A DNA stretch of 64,000 bases from Tetrahymena thermophila SB210 (GCF_000189635.1 NW_002476377.1:124001-188000), one strand, 5' to 3'; shown: positions 24,912 through 39,118, numbered from the stretch's first letter. The notes: a model not told the origin generated them from the sequence alone. Numbers and translations: made by a program.

Positions 24912-26705
24912 ATGTTAAACAACAATTAATAAAGCAAAATTGGTGCTTAAAATCTTGATTAGGTAGATGATAATGAAGGGGTTTCTTCTAAAATGATACC
25001 TTAAAACAGATATAAAAATATGGAACTAGGTAGGTAAAATGGTAACCAAAACTAATAAGGAGGTATGGGTGAACCAAATTATAACTATCCTCCGATGGCA
25101 CAACCTTATTAAGATAACTTTTAGCCTACTCTTTCTCAAGTAATATTAACTTTTTAACTCCTAAATACATAGTTTATAATAAGCATAGCGTAATATTATT
25201 TTTTAAATTAGCCATAGTAAATTCTCTAAGTTTCTAACCCAAGTCAGTAGTAGCAAAATGCTAAAACAGATCTCTTTATCAATTTTGATATGCCTTAAAT
25301 GTAAATTTAAGATTCTAATTCTAACGTTCCTAAATCACTTGAGCCATCTTAACCAAATCAGCATAGAATTATTGCAATTCAAGATGAAGAAAATAAACTA
25401 AGAAGTCCAAACCCAAACACATACTAAAATCAAGTTGAGTAATAAAATTTAGGTTATTAGTAGCAACCTCCACTACCATATAATTAATACCCAGCACCCT
25501 TGCCTTAAGGTTAACAGCCATAAATGCTCATGTAGAATTAAAACATGTATGCTAACCAAAATGGTGTAAATGCTTACAACGGATAAAATGGTTATGATCC
25601 AAATGATTTTGCTAAAATGCAACAACATGGCTAATAAAATAATTAATATCAAATGGATCCCAACCCTTAAATGATGAATTAAAATTATTAACAAGGCGGT
25701 TATCCATAAAATGTATAATAATCTAATCCTTATCCCTACTATCCCCCTCCTCCAATGATGAATTAACCTAACAATCCATATCCCCCCAATCCTTTAGCTG
25801 CTAATCCGAATTAAGTAAGGGTAGAAATTAAAGATTTAAGATAAGTTCCCTAAACCTAATCTTAGAGCATAGAGAAAAGACCATATACTAGGTAATAAAC
25901 TAGAGGAAAGAGAAAAAATACATATGTCAAGAGAAATACTGTTTCATACGCTGTAGCAACTTCTACTAGCAACCAAGTTTATTTGTTTATAGATACACCA
26001 GGATACCATAGCAATTAATGCTGTTGCATGATGTTATATGCCGATGATTGTTGTATAAAATGGATGTGTGATCTCTTATTTTAACTTATATTTCTACCAT
26101 TTAGGATTTTCAATTTTATTTTTAAATCTGTTGGATCACTTTGCTGTAAAGAGTCTTGCAATTTATGTGTAGAAGGATGTTAAAATTGTTTCTATGCTCC
26201 ATTTAGATGCTATGGAGATTGGATGAATTAGTGCTGGTTTGCTTGTTCTAATTTCTGCTGTTAAGGAATTGATTTTATCCCTGCTACTTTTTCTTCTCTA
26301 TATACTAATTGCTGTTAAAAATGTTGCCTACAAACAGGATAATGCTTTAAAAATTGTTGTGTTTTCAATATAGATTGTAATTGTAAATGCCTTCCTGATT
26401 GCCCTGACTGCTCTGATATATTTAAGAATAGTAATGGGGATTGCTGCTGCTTTGAATGCTGTCATGATATAGGAGATTGTTGCTTCCATTTATGCTCTCC
26501 TCAAGGATGTTGTGAAGATATGTGTAAATGTTGCAGTAAAACTACTTGTGATTGTATTAATAGTGATTGTATAGCAAGCACATGTAGCTGTTGTGTATCA
26601 ATCAAATCTGTTGAGATAGGAGAGGAAATTGTTAAATTTTTTGAATGTTGCTTTTGCATATTTTTCAAGACAATTGGAGCTGTCATAGAAGGCATGTTAA
26701 AATGA
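24912..26705 (+). CDS. Prion-like Gln/Asn/Pro/Tyr-rich protein with Cys-rich C-terminal domain
   Basis: Exons 24912-25139 and 25212-26705 join in phase 0 to give 573 residues. Residues 1 to ~320 are Gln/Asn/Tyr/Pro/Met-rich with short PYPPPP- and QNGY-type stretches, a prion-like or phase-separating composition. A basic linker (RPYTRQQTRGKRKNTYVKR) leads into a 220-residue domain with about 50 cysteines, many as CC pairs, mixed with hydrophobic stretches such as LIFLPFRIFNFIF. Such a domain could be palmitoylated and membrane-attached, or bind metal. The arrangement (Pro/Gln-rich arm, basic link, Cys-rich membrane-associated part) loosely recalls phospholipid scramblases or LITAF-type proteins, but I find no matching motif. 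Function unknown; the ORF itself is secure. Confidence 0.78.
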
Positions 26706-27690
26706 ATGAATAAACGAAAAATGGTAAATTTATAATTGATTAATTTAATAAAAATGCAAGAAAGAATAGATATAATTTTATTATTTTTTAAACATTTCAA
26801 AATTTTAAAAAATCACATTATATCTATAAATATTTAAAATGAGAGATCAATTAAAATATTATTTGCTTTACATTAAGAATTAAAATTTTCATATAAAACC
26901 TCTATCTCATTTGTAATTTTATAAAAATAAAAAATAAAAGGATTTATCAAATCTTTATAAATATTACATTTGTTTACTTATTAGTATTATGCTATTTATT
27001 TATTGTTTATCTGTTTGTATTTTAATATTGTTTTTAATAATTGTAAATAGTTCTTATATTTATATAATTAATACTTTGTTATTCAATTTTATAGAATAAT
27101 AAATAATTTATGTTTTGATTAATATATATTATGTTATACTCAGTGATTACCAGAATCTTAAAAACGGTAAATAACAAAAATATTCTGAATAAAGATAATT
27201 TTTTATATAAATTTAAGGGTATAGCTTGCTCAATTAATGAGTATTGAAAGTAAATAATTAAAAAACAAAATATAATATATGAAATATATCCTTACTACCT
27301 AAATTAAAATATTAAATTTTATTGTTTAAAAGATGTGATTTTTTTCAATACATAACACAAAATATTTTACCACAATAATATATGTAAAATCAAATCAATT
27401 GACCTTAATTATCAAACAACGTAATAGAAAAATTTTAATAGGTATTTTCCAAGAGTAGACAGATAGACTCTTAGCCACTCAAGAAAATTAACATAAAAAT
27501 ATATGTACAGAAGATGTTGCTGGAAATGAAATAAAAAGCAAATACCTTTATTTTATTTTATTATTTATATTTATTATAAGGTATATGTGATATTAAATCA
27601 ATCACACAATTAAGCGAAAAGAAATTGATTATATTGTTTGTTTTAATAACTTTTAGATAATTAAATTAGTTTTATTTATATTCTTTCAAT
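26706..27690. other. Intergenic region, nothing recognised
   Basis: 985 bp between two plus-strand genes; it should contain the MFS promoter. No motif or RNA gene is visible. Confidence 0.5.
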
Positions 27691-29202
27691 ATGGATTACA
27701 TCTTTAAAAAATTATAGATTTAGGCTCCAACAAAAGAAGCACATGATACTTTAGTAGGTGCGTGCTTATTTAAACTTGGATCTGGATTAATTCTCGCTTG
27801 GGGGTCTATCAACCTGTATTTTTATTCCTATTTTTTCGAAATTGAAGAAGGTTTTTAGATGAAAAAAGCATCTGTAACATTTGGACTAATGATGCTTTTT
27901 TTAGGGTTTGGATCAGTAGTATCAGTATAGTTAGCAGAAAAATTTGGTTTTGAAAGGATAATTAGAGGATGTGGCATTCTCTATATAGTGAGCATATACT
28001 TATGTGTTTTCATGAAAACATTTAACTAATTTGCATTATTTTATTTACTCATAGGTTGCACTGCATTTACAATATCAGCTATTCCAATTTTGAATTGCGT
28101 TTGGAGTCATTTTGATTAAAATTAATCTGGAAAGGTGAGCGGACTTTCATTTTTTTGTTTGAGTCTATCTACAATTGTAACCATATTCCTCTTCACAGCT
28201 ATTATTAATCCTGATAATAGTTCTCCTACAATTACAAAAAAGGAAGGTGACTAAGAAATCAAAATTTTTGATGAGCATATCTCAAGTAGATTTTAACTAA
28301 CTATGATAATAATAAATACCATATAAGCAATATTTTTAATTCCTGGATCCCTGAAGATAACAAAAAAAATTATCACTGGCTCATAATAAGATGAAAGTTC
28401 CTCAAGAATTTAAGAATTACAATTCGTTTAATAAAATTCTTAACACTCTCCAAATTAGTAATATGACTATAAAATTGAAGAAGATGACGAAAATGTTTAG
28501 AATTAGATTAGTTTAGATAAAAATAAATCAAACGATAAATAATAACTGAACAAAAATAAAGAAAAAAGTGATTAATCTACAAGAACCTCAGGGATTGTTG
28601 AAAGCTAATATTATCCTCCATTAAAATAGAGTATTTTTACTGAGCCTTTTATGATGATTTACTTAACTGGAATTTTGAATGCTCTTTATATAGCATTCCT
28701 CTCAATGAACTTCAAGGTATATGCATCTACTAAAATTAATGATGATTATTTCTTGACTTTCATCTTAATAGTAAACTAAATTCTCGGAGGAGTAGCTAAT
28801 CTTACATTTGGTCATATCATAGATAGATTTTGTTACAAAAAGTGTCTACTGATTATTTAAGTTGTCATCGGATTATTTGCAGCTACTATCCCATTAATTT
28901 CTACAAGTAAACCACTTCTCTTAATTTGGTATGTCACAATTGGAATGGTTAGTAACGGGTTGCAAACAATTATGGGTCCAATATTTATAAAAATATTTGG
29001 AATTGATACAGGCTCAAAATTATTACCTATAAAAGCTACTTCTTTTTTTGCTGCTGTAATTATCGTCTAAATGGTAAATTATCTTGTCTTCACTTACATG
29101 ACTTACGACTCTGCAATCACTTGTCTTGGAATAATTATTTTCTTAGGATTTGCTCTTTTAGCACGCTTAAAAACAAGTTACACTTGGTCACCACCACAAT
29201 GA
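27691..29202 (+). CDS. MFS transporter with a long Gln/Asn-rich central loop
   Basis: Single exon, 503 residues in table 6, TGA stop. Two bundles of about six membrane helices are visible: residues 20-190 start with GSGLILAWGSINLYFYSYFF, include MLFLGFGSVVSVQLAEKFGF, and contain FYLLIGCTAFTISAIPILNC; residues 325-495 include MIYLTGILNALYIAFLSMNF and the motif FGHIIDRF between helices, an MFS signature (G.l.DR). The central loop of about 100 residues is Gln/Asn/Lys-rich and should be cytosolic. The layout resembles oxalate/formate or monocarboxylate-type MFS proteins, but no substrate can be assigned. It belongs to a different branch from the transporters at the right end of the window. Confidence 0.85.
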
Positions 29203-30089
29203 ACAACAAAAATATTTCACTAATTTATTAAACAAAATACTTTATCTTTTTACTTTAATCTTCATTGATATTTTTATCTAGTAATAAAATTTATTTTAAA
29301 CTATATTTGATAAGAAAAGTATTTCAATTGAGAATTCTAACAAAGAAACTAATTAAAAACAACCAATTTTTTGAGTGGAATAAGTTAAAACATAAATTAT
29401 ATTTTAATTTCAATAAATCAAATATAAAGTATTTATTTCTAAATTTGTTAAAAATAATATAAAAGTTTTGATACATTTTAAAACAAAAAATAAGATTAAG
29501 TTGATTAAATTTTTTATTTATTTTAAACACTTTTAATATAAGAAAGGACAGGTTTTATATTTTTATAATTTAGATATCAAATATTCTTGATTTTTTATGG
29601 AATAAAAATTTACTTTTTTAGATATTAAGAAGTCATAATGATCTTTGATTTTTATAATTTTCTGATCATTTGTTTTATATTTACTAATATTTTATCGATA
29701 GTATTTTAGAATAAATAATTAATTAAGAAAATAAATTTTTGATATCTTAACAAACTAACATAAATTAAAAGAAGATAAAGGCAATAATAGAATTATAAAC
29801 TAAAATTATAAATTAAAATTTAAACTTTCTTGTTAGAGCTATCGTTGAGTTTTTTACATTTATTGTCTTTCTTTATAAATTAGATTGGAATTATCAACAG
29901 TTTTACTCAATTTAGGGCATAAAAATAGTAGAAGAAAAGAATTTATTTTCTGATCTTAAATACGACAATATTATTATAAGAAAATTTAGCTTCATTTAAC
30001 TAATTACCTTCATTAAAATGATTGCAAACAAAGATAAAAGTATGTTTTAGTAAAAGAATAACGTATTTAATAAAAAATAAATAATTATC
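29203..30089. other. Intergenic region, 5' flank of the STAND-WD40 gene
   Basis: 887 bp, A+T-rich. The frame of the downstream gene stays open upstream to at least 29820, with in-frame ATGs at 30018 and 30042, so the true start could lie here; otherwise nothing is recognised. Confidence 0.5.
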
Positions 30090-33000
30090 ATGTAAACTTT
30101 AAACAAATAAATTATTTTTGAATATGATCAACATTTTAATTGCTCATTATATCAAAAAAGCAGAAGTAAAATACAAGAAATAGCTTTGTCAAATAAGTAG
30201 AAAAATATATTAAGCTAAATAGCAAAGCAATACATTAGAAATTTATAGATTAAATTACTGAAGAGTAAAATAATGCAATTTATAGATGATATTTTCTAAA
30301 CTATGGGTCATAGGTTATTAGGAGGAGGTTGTGGTGCATCAAAATAATAAGATATCGTAGAAAAAAAAACATAAGAAGTGCAAAATGATTATATTGGTTT
30401 TGAGAGTTTGGATCAAAATTTTATTGAAAATTTTAATTAAAGTTAAGATTAAAAGGAAATTGTGAAAAATATTATAGAAAATAAATAGCTAGAATCATAA
30501 TATAAGTTATTCAAATAAAGTATATTTGATTTCAGTTCTATTATAGTATCAAATATAAATCTTTACAAACCATACGTTTTTGAATTACTTGAGACTTATT
30601 TAGCTTACTTTATTACATAGTGTAAGTAGAATGATGATGATGATTCAAAGAATATATGTGCAGAATTAAGCAAAATGATTTCAGAGTTCAAGAATTAGTT
30701 AGAAAAAAAGACAAGTGATTCTCCATGCTAAGATGTTCTTTATATGATAGAAATCTTAGAATAATACAATAACTAATCTGATTCAACTAAAAGCAATCCA
30801 GATTTGGATTTCTATGAAGATGTTAAAAAATTTGTAGTTATAATAATTAGTCTTAAACCTAATGATAAATAGTAGTAATTAGATTACAATCAAAGCTAAA
30901 TAAATTAGATTATTTTATAAATCAACAATAAAATTCATAAATTTGAAGACTCACCTTAAGGCTGCATTATTAAGTATCTACTGTAGGTTTGGATATTAAA
31001 AATTGAAAAATTTAAAGAAAAAATGTGGGAAATTTCGAATACTGAAGAGTTTCTTTTGTATGTAGAATTATTCAATTAAATGATTTCTTCAGTTAGCAAC
31101 AAAATAATTATCAATTTAATAAAAATTAACTAAATTTTGCATAAATTGAAATGTGATTTTCAATTCATCTAAAATTAAAAACAATTTATCAATGAATTTT
31201 TTACTTAGATATAACCCTTTTAGAACCAGTTCAATACTTTCTTGAAGAACTTAAATTTGAATTAACAGGATAAAGTTATTTTTAATAAGGAATACATTTT
31301 ACTAAATTTATAAAATATCTGCTTTAAACAGTTAAGTACTAATATACAGTTAAGATTGAAGTACATGCTAGATCAAACTAATATGTTAATAACCGATAAT
31401 AATCAACTTTTCTTGGGTTTAATATGTTAATATTTGTTTGAAAATACTCCTTAGGCAGAGTAAACATACTCAAAGTAAGTTAGTAATGTAGTGGTAAAGC
31501 AGGTGTTTGAATGTAATTCCTATTTCATGAGCTGTTACTAATAAATTATAAAAGACTAGTAATTTATGAATAAAATTATTTAGTTTGATGGTGAAAGAAA
31601 AAAATATGTTTCTTTTATAATAGAAAACTTAGACTAATACGAAATAAAAATAAGTAACATTGAAGAAATACAAAAATTAATTTTTTAAAATTCTATTAGT
31701 AAATGGTAAACAGACCTAAAAATAAAGCTCAAGCAGACTTAAAGTTAAATATCTAAAAAGTAATTGCAGATTAAATAAATGTATGCAAATTAATAGTTTT
31801 AAATTTTGGAAGGAAACAACTTCTTTAATGATATATAGTCAATAGATGTGATTAATGAAAATAGGATTTAATAAATTCTAATTGGATTATTAAATTAATC
31901 AAAAGATAGATCTGTTTTAGTTGTTAGCGGAGAGACAGGATATGGTAAAACTAGATTGCTTCATGAAATTAAGAGTATTCTAACTAATAATTTAAATATT
32001 TTTGCTTCTTACTAAAGCTATCCAAATTACATTCCTATTTTTATCTAATGTGAACTACTAAAAAAATACAACAACAGCTTAGATTTGTATTTACTTGATG
32101 AAGGCCTCAATAAAAATTAGATTTCTTACTTAAAAGAATCAGAAAATTTAAAATTATTCATTTTTGATAATTTTGAAGATTGTATCAGAGCATATTAAAA
32201 TATTAATTAAATTTTAAGCATATCTTAGTGGAAGAATACCAAATGGCTTCTATCTATTAGAAAAGATAAATTAAAAGAATATAACATCACTAATTTAATA
32301 CAAACTAAATGTTAACCATCGAACATAAGTTTAATCGAATTAAAAAAACTCAAAAGTTAAACTACTATGGATTACTTAAATTAAGTCATTAAAATTTCAA
32401 CTTTGGATTCAAACGAATTTAAAATAAATCTTTAAAATAAAATTTAGTAAATTTAACAAAATTTAAATTTAAGAAAATTGATTAAAATCCCAATAAACTT
32501 GTTTTATATCTCAAAGCTAATCAAAAATTAAAATATTTCACTGGAGAATATCCGCTTTCAATCTGATATTTTTGAATTATTCTACTAAAAATTGTTTGAA
32601 AAGTAGTCTGTTAAATTTATTAACCAAGAAATACACCAATAAACATCGAAAAAAGATGCAAATATTAAATTATAGATAATCAATTCTTATTTTGAATATT
32701 ATTAACACATTGCTTTGTTAGCTTTTCTTAGTAGAGATCAGTAATCACTTGAAGTAGAGAAGTAGAAAGTGAAATTTACATTTAGTGAATAAATAAAAAA
32801 GCTTTTAAATTCTAATATTAGAGACAAATTGCTTTAAACAATAGAAAAATAAAATAATTAAATCCTTTTAAATAACTAGGAATAACACTTGTCAATTAAA
32901 AATCTATGCTTATATCACTATTTTGTTGCAAGAGCAATTAAATTTGATTTTTAAAGCCATGAATCAATTTATAAATTATCAATTTCACAGCTCAAAGAAT

Positions 33001-36000
33001 TCAGCATAAATAAAAAACTTTTTGTATATCATAAACTAAGCAATAATTAAGATTATGGTATAATGTAAACATTTTTCCATTTAATCTAACCAGAGATTAT
33101 GTCAAAAAATTTTATGAGCAGCTATGAAAGTGACAATGTTTCAGAAATGAATAAATATTTACAGTACATCAAAATGTCAAAGATTAAAAAAAGTACAGAT
33201 TTTAGTGAGATAGATATCGGTGCTTCTAATTTACTATCTGCATTATTTATGAGCAACTTTTTTTATTTCAATCTCAATCTCAGCTTTTGTTCATTTTCAA
33301 GTTCGTATATCTCTTAGGCAAAACATCATTCAGTTAATCTTGATAGATCAAATTTATCACAAGCATTTATAAAAGACTCAAATTTAAATTTAGCATCTTC
33401 AAATACATAGTATGCATACCATGACAACTTACCAAAAATATTTGATACCAACAATTACTTTAATTTTAATTAAATTTGTTTTTCAGAATCCAATTTAATT
33501 TATTCTACAACAAATGATGGGTTTTTAAATATCTTTGAATATAATAACCTCTAATTTTAATTGAAGTAATCTAAGTATATTACTTCATCTCCTTTGACTA
33601 AACTATTAATGAGAAAAAATTATCTAATAATGTCTTCATTGAATGTGCTTTTCGTAATCGATAAATAAAATTTAGAAATTTAAAATATTTTAAAATTTTC
33701 TGAATCTATCAAAGATTTTAGTTTTTCAAATAGCAAATCAAACAACTGCATTATAAGTTTAGTAAATAATCAATCATTTTCAGGTGATATCACCACCTCT
33801 AAAGTTTCTTTGTTGAACATACAAACTCAATACCTTGCTATATCTAATAATAATAAATACTTAGCTACATCTATGCAAGAATCTATTCTAATATATAACT
33901 TAGAAAATTAATTAAATATGATTACTACAATAAAAGATTAACATTTTGATCCTATATCTAGCATTGCTTTTTCGAATGATTCCAAATATTTAGCAACAGG
34001 TTCACTTGATTTAAGCTGTAAGGTTTGGGATGTAGAAAAAAATTTCCAATTTATTACTTCAATAGAAGACTGCAAATCAAAAATTATCTAAGTAATATTT
34101 TCAAATGACAATAAATATCTTTTTATATTATCATTTGATAAATATTGCAGGATTTATACTGTTAAAGATAATTTTAAGTTGGTATCAACTATTTAAGTTA
34201 ACATGAAATTAAATGCTTTCATTTCTTTTAGCTCTGATGATAAATAAATAGGAATATGTAATGATGATAACATATGCCACATTTACAATAATGATGAAAA
34301 CTTTTCTCTTTTAACTACAATTAAATGTCATAGAAATCAGATAAATTCAATAAAATTTTCAAGCAACAATAAATTCATGATAAGTAACTCTAGCGATTCT
34401 TCCAAACTTTGGAATGTAGAAAACAATTTTAAAGGTTAATTTAAAATTCCTGAAATTCAACAAGCAATCTTATATCAAATTTCTTATGATAGTGCATATC
34501 TAGCAGCAGTTTTTCATAATAAATCAGTAAAAATTTGGAATATGGAAAAAGGATTTAGCTTAAGTAAAACGCTATCATAATTAAATGATGAAATAGTTGA
34601 CATATAATTTTCTTTTAATAATAAATATCTTTGCATTTAGTTAAAATAAGACAAAATATCATTGTATAGCATTTAGAAGAACTTTGAATTACTATATCAA
34701 TTCTAGGAACCATTTGAATAACTTTCAAATGTTTATTTTTCACATAACAGCCAAAATTTAATTTTACTAAACAATAAATCTAAATTTTTATTGTACAATT
34801 CAGATGAAGGATTCAAAAAAAAGATATAATTTGAATTTGAATAAGCTGATAATGTGGCTAATTCATTCGATTGCTAATACTTTGCTTTTAGTTATAATAA
34901 CATCTGCAAAATTTTCAGTATTGATAAAGAAGTTTAGCAAATATGCAGTTTGTAAAAGCATACTAAAAATATTTCTTTCATGACTTTTTCTAAAGATAAT
35001 TTGTACTTTGCAACTGCTTCATTAGAATCACTCGAAAATCAAATATATTTTTGGAGTGTAAAACAAAACTTTTCTCTAATATTTTAATTAACACCTCAAA
35101 GCAAAAGTTTAAGTATGATGTAATTTTCAAGTGATTCTCAATATTTTATTACAGTAGGTAGAGACTAGATTTGTGTTATTTGGGATATTTATAAAGGCTA
35201 CTCAACACCACTAATATTAAATCTAAATAGCAATTAAATATGTTCTGCTATTGATATTACATGTGATCAAAGATATTTGGCTTTAGCAAGTAGTAGTAAT
35301 ATAGTTTGCTATAATTTACAGGGAATACAGCTTCCGATAAATGATTAATAAGTTGTTAATAACAAAGGACATACTCATTCAATAAATTTTGTAAGCTACT
35401 CTCATGATGGTAATTATCTTGCGACTGGTTCTTGGGATAAATCTTTTAAAATTTGGGAAGCTAAATAAGGATTTGAGTTAGTTAAAACTATTAAATAACA
35501 CACTGATCCTATAAGCTGTTTAGATTTTTCAAAAGATGGAAAATTTTTAATATCTGCCTCAGTTGATAAGACTTGCAAGATCTGGGATCCAAAAGACAAC
35601 TTTAAGTTAAAAGCAACAATAAAGAATCCTGATTCAATACAATCTGTAGTTTTTTCTTGTGATAGTAAATATTTAGCTTTGTCTTCTTGGGATGACACCG
35701 TAAGAGTATATGATGTTTTAAATGAATTTTAATTATTAAAAGAGTTATAAAACCATTCAAAGTAAGTAAATTCAGTTTAATTTTCAAGTGACGGAAAATA
35801 TTTAGTAAGCACTTCAGATGATAAAACTATTAAAATTTATGATTTACAAAAAGATTTCTAGTTATTGCAAAATATAAATGCTCATACAAGAGCAGTAACT
35901 GCTGCCAAATTTTCATAGAATAATACAGATTTAGCTAGTGTTTCTAAAGATTAAACTTGCAAAATCTGGGATGTTTAAAATAAATTTTAATTAAAAGCCA

Positions 36001-36497
36001 CATTAAAAGGACATACAGAATAAGTGTCTTAGTGTGTTTATAGTCCAGATGATTGCTTTCTTTTAACTTGTTCTTGGGATAATACTTGTAGAATCTGGTC
36101 AAAGTCATAAAATTATTAGTTAATTAATTTAATAAAAGCTCATTCTTCCCCCATTACTTCTATTACCTTTTCTCCTGATTAGTAATATTTAATTACTAGC
36201 TCTGTTGACAATAAAGCAAAGGTTTGGTCAACAAATAAAGCTTTTAAAATAATCAAGTAGATCTGTTCCTTAGGTGATTTTAATAATGCAATTGGCTAAG
36301 TTTCATAAAATAAAAAATACTTTTTGATTAAATAAGTAAATCAAGATTGGTATGTTATCTCTTTTACAGAAGGAAATGTTGTTGCATAAGGAAAGTAATA
36401 TTTAGATGAAGTAACTCTATCAAAATATCAATTAGACTAAATTTAATTAGAAGATATTACAAACCTGCAATTATTTGACTACTCTTTTGAATTATGA
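30090..36497 (+). CDS. Giant STAND/NACHT-type P-loop ATPase with about 20 WD40 repeats
   Basis: One continuous table-6 frame of 2136 codons. Residues 1 to ~590 are helical and Gln/Asn/Lys-rich with no known effector domain. The NTPase follows: Walker A GETGYGKT at 614-621 (Lys620), Walker B LFIFDNFED with Asp693, and a sensor-1-like KWLLSIRKD, the order seen in NACHT and other STAND proteins. A helical region follows (about 780-1060), then WD40 repeats from about 1115 to 2055, for example LATGSWDKSFKIWEAKQGFE. I count about 20-21 repeats, enough for three seven-bladed propellers. STAND ATPases act as ligand-triggered switches, with the propellers as sensor. The start at 30090 (MQTLNKQ) is uncertain; in-frame ATGs at 30018, 30042, 30273 and 30303 (MGHRLLGGG) are alternatives. 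Ligand and output are unknown. Confidence 0.85.
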
Positions 36498-38989
36498 TTA
36501 AAACTTTTAAATAACCTCAAAAGAACAAAAGAACGAATTAGAGTTCATTTTATTTTACAAATTGTATTCTTACAAAAACTTATTTGGAATCCCGAAAAAT
36601 ATGTTTTACTAAAAAAATTTTAATGTATTTATTTAAAAATTGTTGAAAATTTGCTCATATTTTTTTATTGAAAAAACATATTTTAATTTTTTGTTGCTTT
36701 GAAATCACTTGTTTTTAATAATAAATTATTTAAACTGGATTCCTAATGAAATAAAATTCGTTTACTATTTATTTTAATTTCTTTTTATAAACATAAACTA
36801 TCAAAAAATTTGATTAAATATTCCATCCTAACCCTTTATATCTAACCATTCATAAAAAGACTAAGCTTTTCATTCAAAATTTTGAAAATATATGTATATA
36901 TATTATCAAACCTCATTTATTAATGTACCCCACACCTCCTTCTTTTTCCCAAAAATATTTACCTTACTAACTCAAAATTAAAAATTTTTCTTTATTTAAA
37001 TTTCTATTTCCATTTGAATATCAATGGAAATGAAAAAATAGTCATAAAAAAATACATAACTCATATGCAAATAGATGTAGCCAATTATATATTTATGAAA
37101 AAAACCTAAATAGAAAATTAATAAATATAATATTAAAAAAGTGAGAAAATTGTAAAAGAACTCTGAGTTGAAATAATAAAAAAATAAAATAAATGAGCTT
37201 ATCAACTATCTTTGAATAGATCTTATGTAAAGGGAAGCTAAAAAATTTTAATATTGGAAAATAAAGTGTTTCTAATCATAAAAAAAATTTGAATATATAA
37301 TTGTATGATAGATTTTGATTTTAATTTACTTTTTAATGAAAAAGGTAAAATCAATATTTATATCAAAATAATTATTTTTAAAAGTGCATATTTTATGTTT
37401 ATATAGTTTTTATTTAAACAAGAAATAAAAATTATATCAATAGCATGATTAATCAAATAGAATTACTGCTCTATTTATTTTCAACCATTAAAATTGAGAC
37501 TTAACTATTTTTTACTAAATATACCTTTAGATTAAGTAATAAAAACTTCAATTTATTTTTTTATATTTTATCAAATGAATTATAAAATTTGTATTTTCTT
37601 CAAGGAAAATAATAATTTAAAAATAATTCGTATAAAGTCTTCTAAATGATGAGTTTAACAAATAAAATAGAATTTTATCATACTTCACCCTACAAGGATA
37701 TCTTTGTATCTAATATTAGTAATAGTTGATTGATGTTGAATATAATTTTTCGAAGTAATTAAAATTTAGTTCTAATTAAAATCTAATTCATTAAATAAAA
37801 TTTAAATTTTTGTAAATATAATGAATGGACTAAATTTTTTAAATCAAGATTTAAAAAGGTTTATAAAATATTTTTTAAAATGAAGAAAAACTTTAGACAA
37901 TTCAACAATAAATTTTAAACATATATAAATAATTTAGTCATTTTTATTTTAAAGGCTGTATACTTTATCTATTAATAATATTTATAGTGTAATTTTGGCT
38001 GTGTAAGATAAATTATTATATATCTATGAATCGTTTATAATATTTTTAACCATTAAAATTTGATTACTCAAAACTAAGAAAATAATTGTGAAATTAATTA
38101 GAAATATTTGAAAAGTAATATTATAAGTTATTCTATTGGTGACTAAAGTATATCGCTATCATACATTACATGTATTATTGCTAAAATTCTAAAAAATTCC
38201 TACTATTACAGTTTAAAATGAGCAAAAAAGAAAAAATAATGTCTATAGACGTAAAGACATATAATAAAACAAAGGGTTTGCGTTTGAATTTATTTAACAA
38301 ATACATGAAAAATTAAATATTACAGAATAACAGTACTTGTAACTAAACCTAGTGTTTTTATAATATGAAGCAATATGGTGAATATAAAGTTAAATAAGTA
38401 AAAAAAGGCAAAATCACATAAAAAAGAAGCATGATACTTAGCAATCTGAGAAAGAATCATTTTATTTATTTAATATTTTGAATATAAAAAGTATGAATAT
38501 TCAAATAGAGTTTTATAAGCTAAGTATATTTGCTTACTTACTTTTCAACTATACTTATTGTCTTAAAATAAATTAATAAGTTTCAAAAAGTAAATAGAAC
38601 TAGTTTATGTTTTCTGCAAGTTGAATTTTTAAAATAAATTAGGGTTATACTCGCAACTAGAATATAATAGAATATTGCTTTTATTTTTTATTTAATTAAA
38701 TCATATAATTTAATTTTTCTTAACCACTTTCTGAATTCCATATTAACATTTTCATTTATTTTAAATATTAATCAAGTAGATTTATTATCAAAAGAAAATT
38801 AATAAATTAATTCATTAGAAAATTCAGATTCAATCTGTCTGATTAAGTATGAAGAACTCTACTTTAAATGATATTCAAACACATCATCAATTAAATAAAA
38901 TACTTACTAGAACGGTAAGCTTTAAATCTTGGATACTTTAATCATAAAATTTATAAAAATTATAAAACAAATAAACCAATAAATAAAAA
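36498..38989. other. Intergenic region upstream of the protease cluster
   Basis: 2.5 kb. The last ~240 bp are the first copy of the duplicated protease promoter (separate entry). The rest is A+T-rich without recognisable features. Confidence 0.5.
38770..38852 (+). promoter_or_regulatory. Conserved protease promoter block, copy 1
   Basis: Starts ATCAAGTAGATTTATTATCA and ends AATCTGTCTGATTAAGTATG, about 138 bp before the ATG of the truncated copy. The same block lies at the same distance before both full protease genes. Confidence 0.6.
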
Positions 38990-39118
38990 ATGAAAAAGCT
39001 ACTTATCTCTGCTTTAATTTGCTTAATGATTACTACTCCTAGTGTGTTTTGCTAGGATGTTGAAAATAACATTTACATTTATTTTAGATATTAATCAAGT
39101 AGATTTATTATCAAATGA
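38990..39118 (+). pseudogene. Truncated protease copy: signal peptide plus 5' stub
   Basis: The ORF starts [20 protein letters not shown] and continues CQDVENN exactly like the full gene downstream, then runs into the second copy of the promoter and stops at TGA after 42 codons. It is the left end of a ~325-bp tandem duplication carrying promoter, 5' leader and signal peptide only. It could still be transcribed and would encode a short secreted peptide, but the simplest reading is a duplication scar. Promoter and leader are well conserved with the downstream copy, so the event is recent. Confidence 0.8.

Noticed and set aside
26040..26110. A further intron in the Cys-rich gene
   Set aside because: The frame stays open and Cys-rich through this stretch and a removed segment would break the pattern.
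29265..29530. Overlapping ORFs on both strands
   Set aside because: Phe/Leu/Asn/Lys-only composition expected from random A+T-rich sequence; no motif.
37000..37205. Minus-strand ORF in the region before the proteases
   Set aside because: Aromatic-rich translation typical of A+T-rich noncoding DNA; no homology-like motif.
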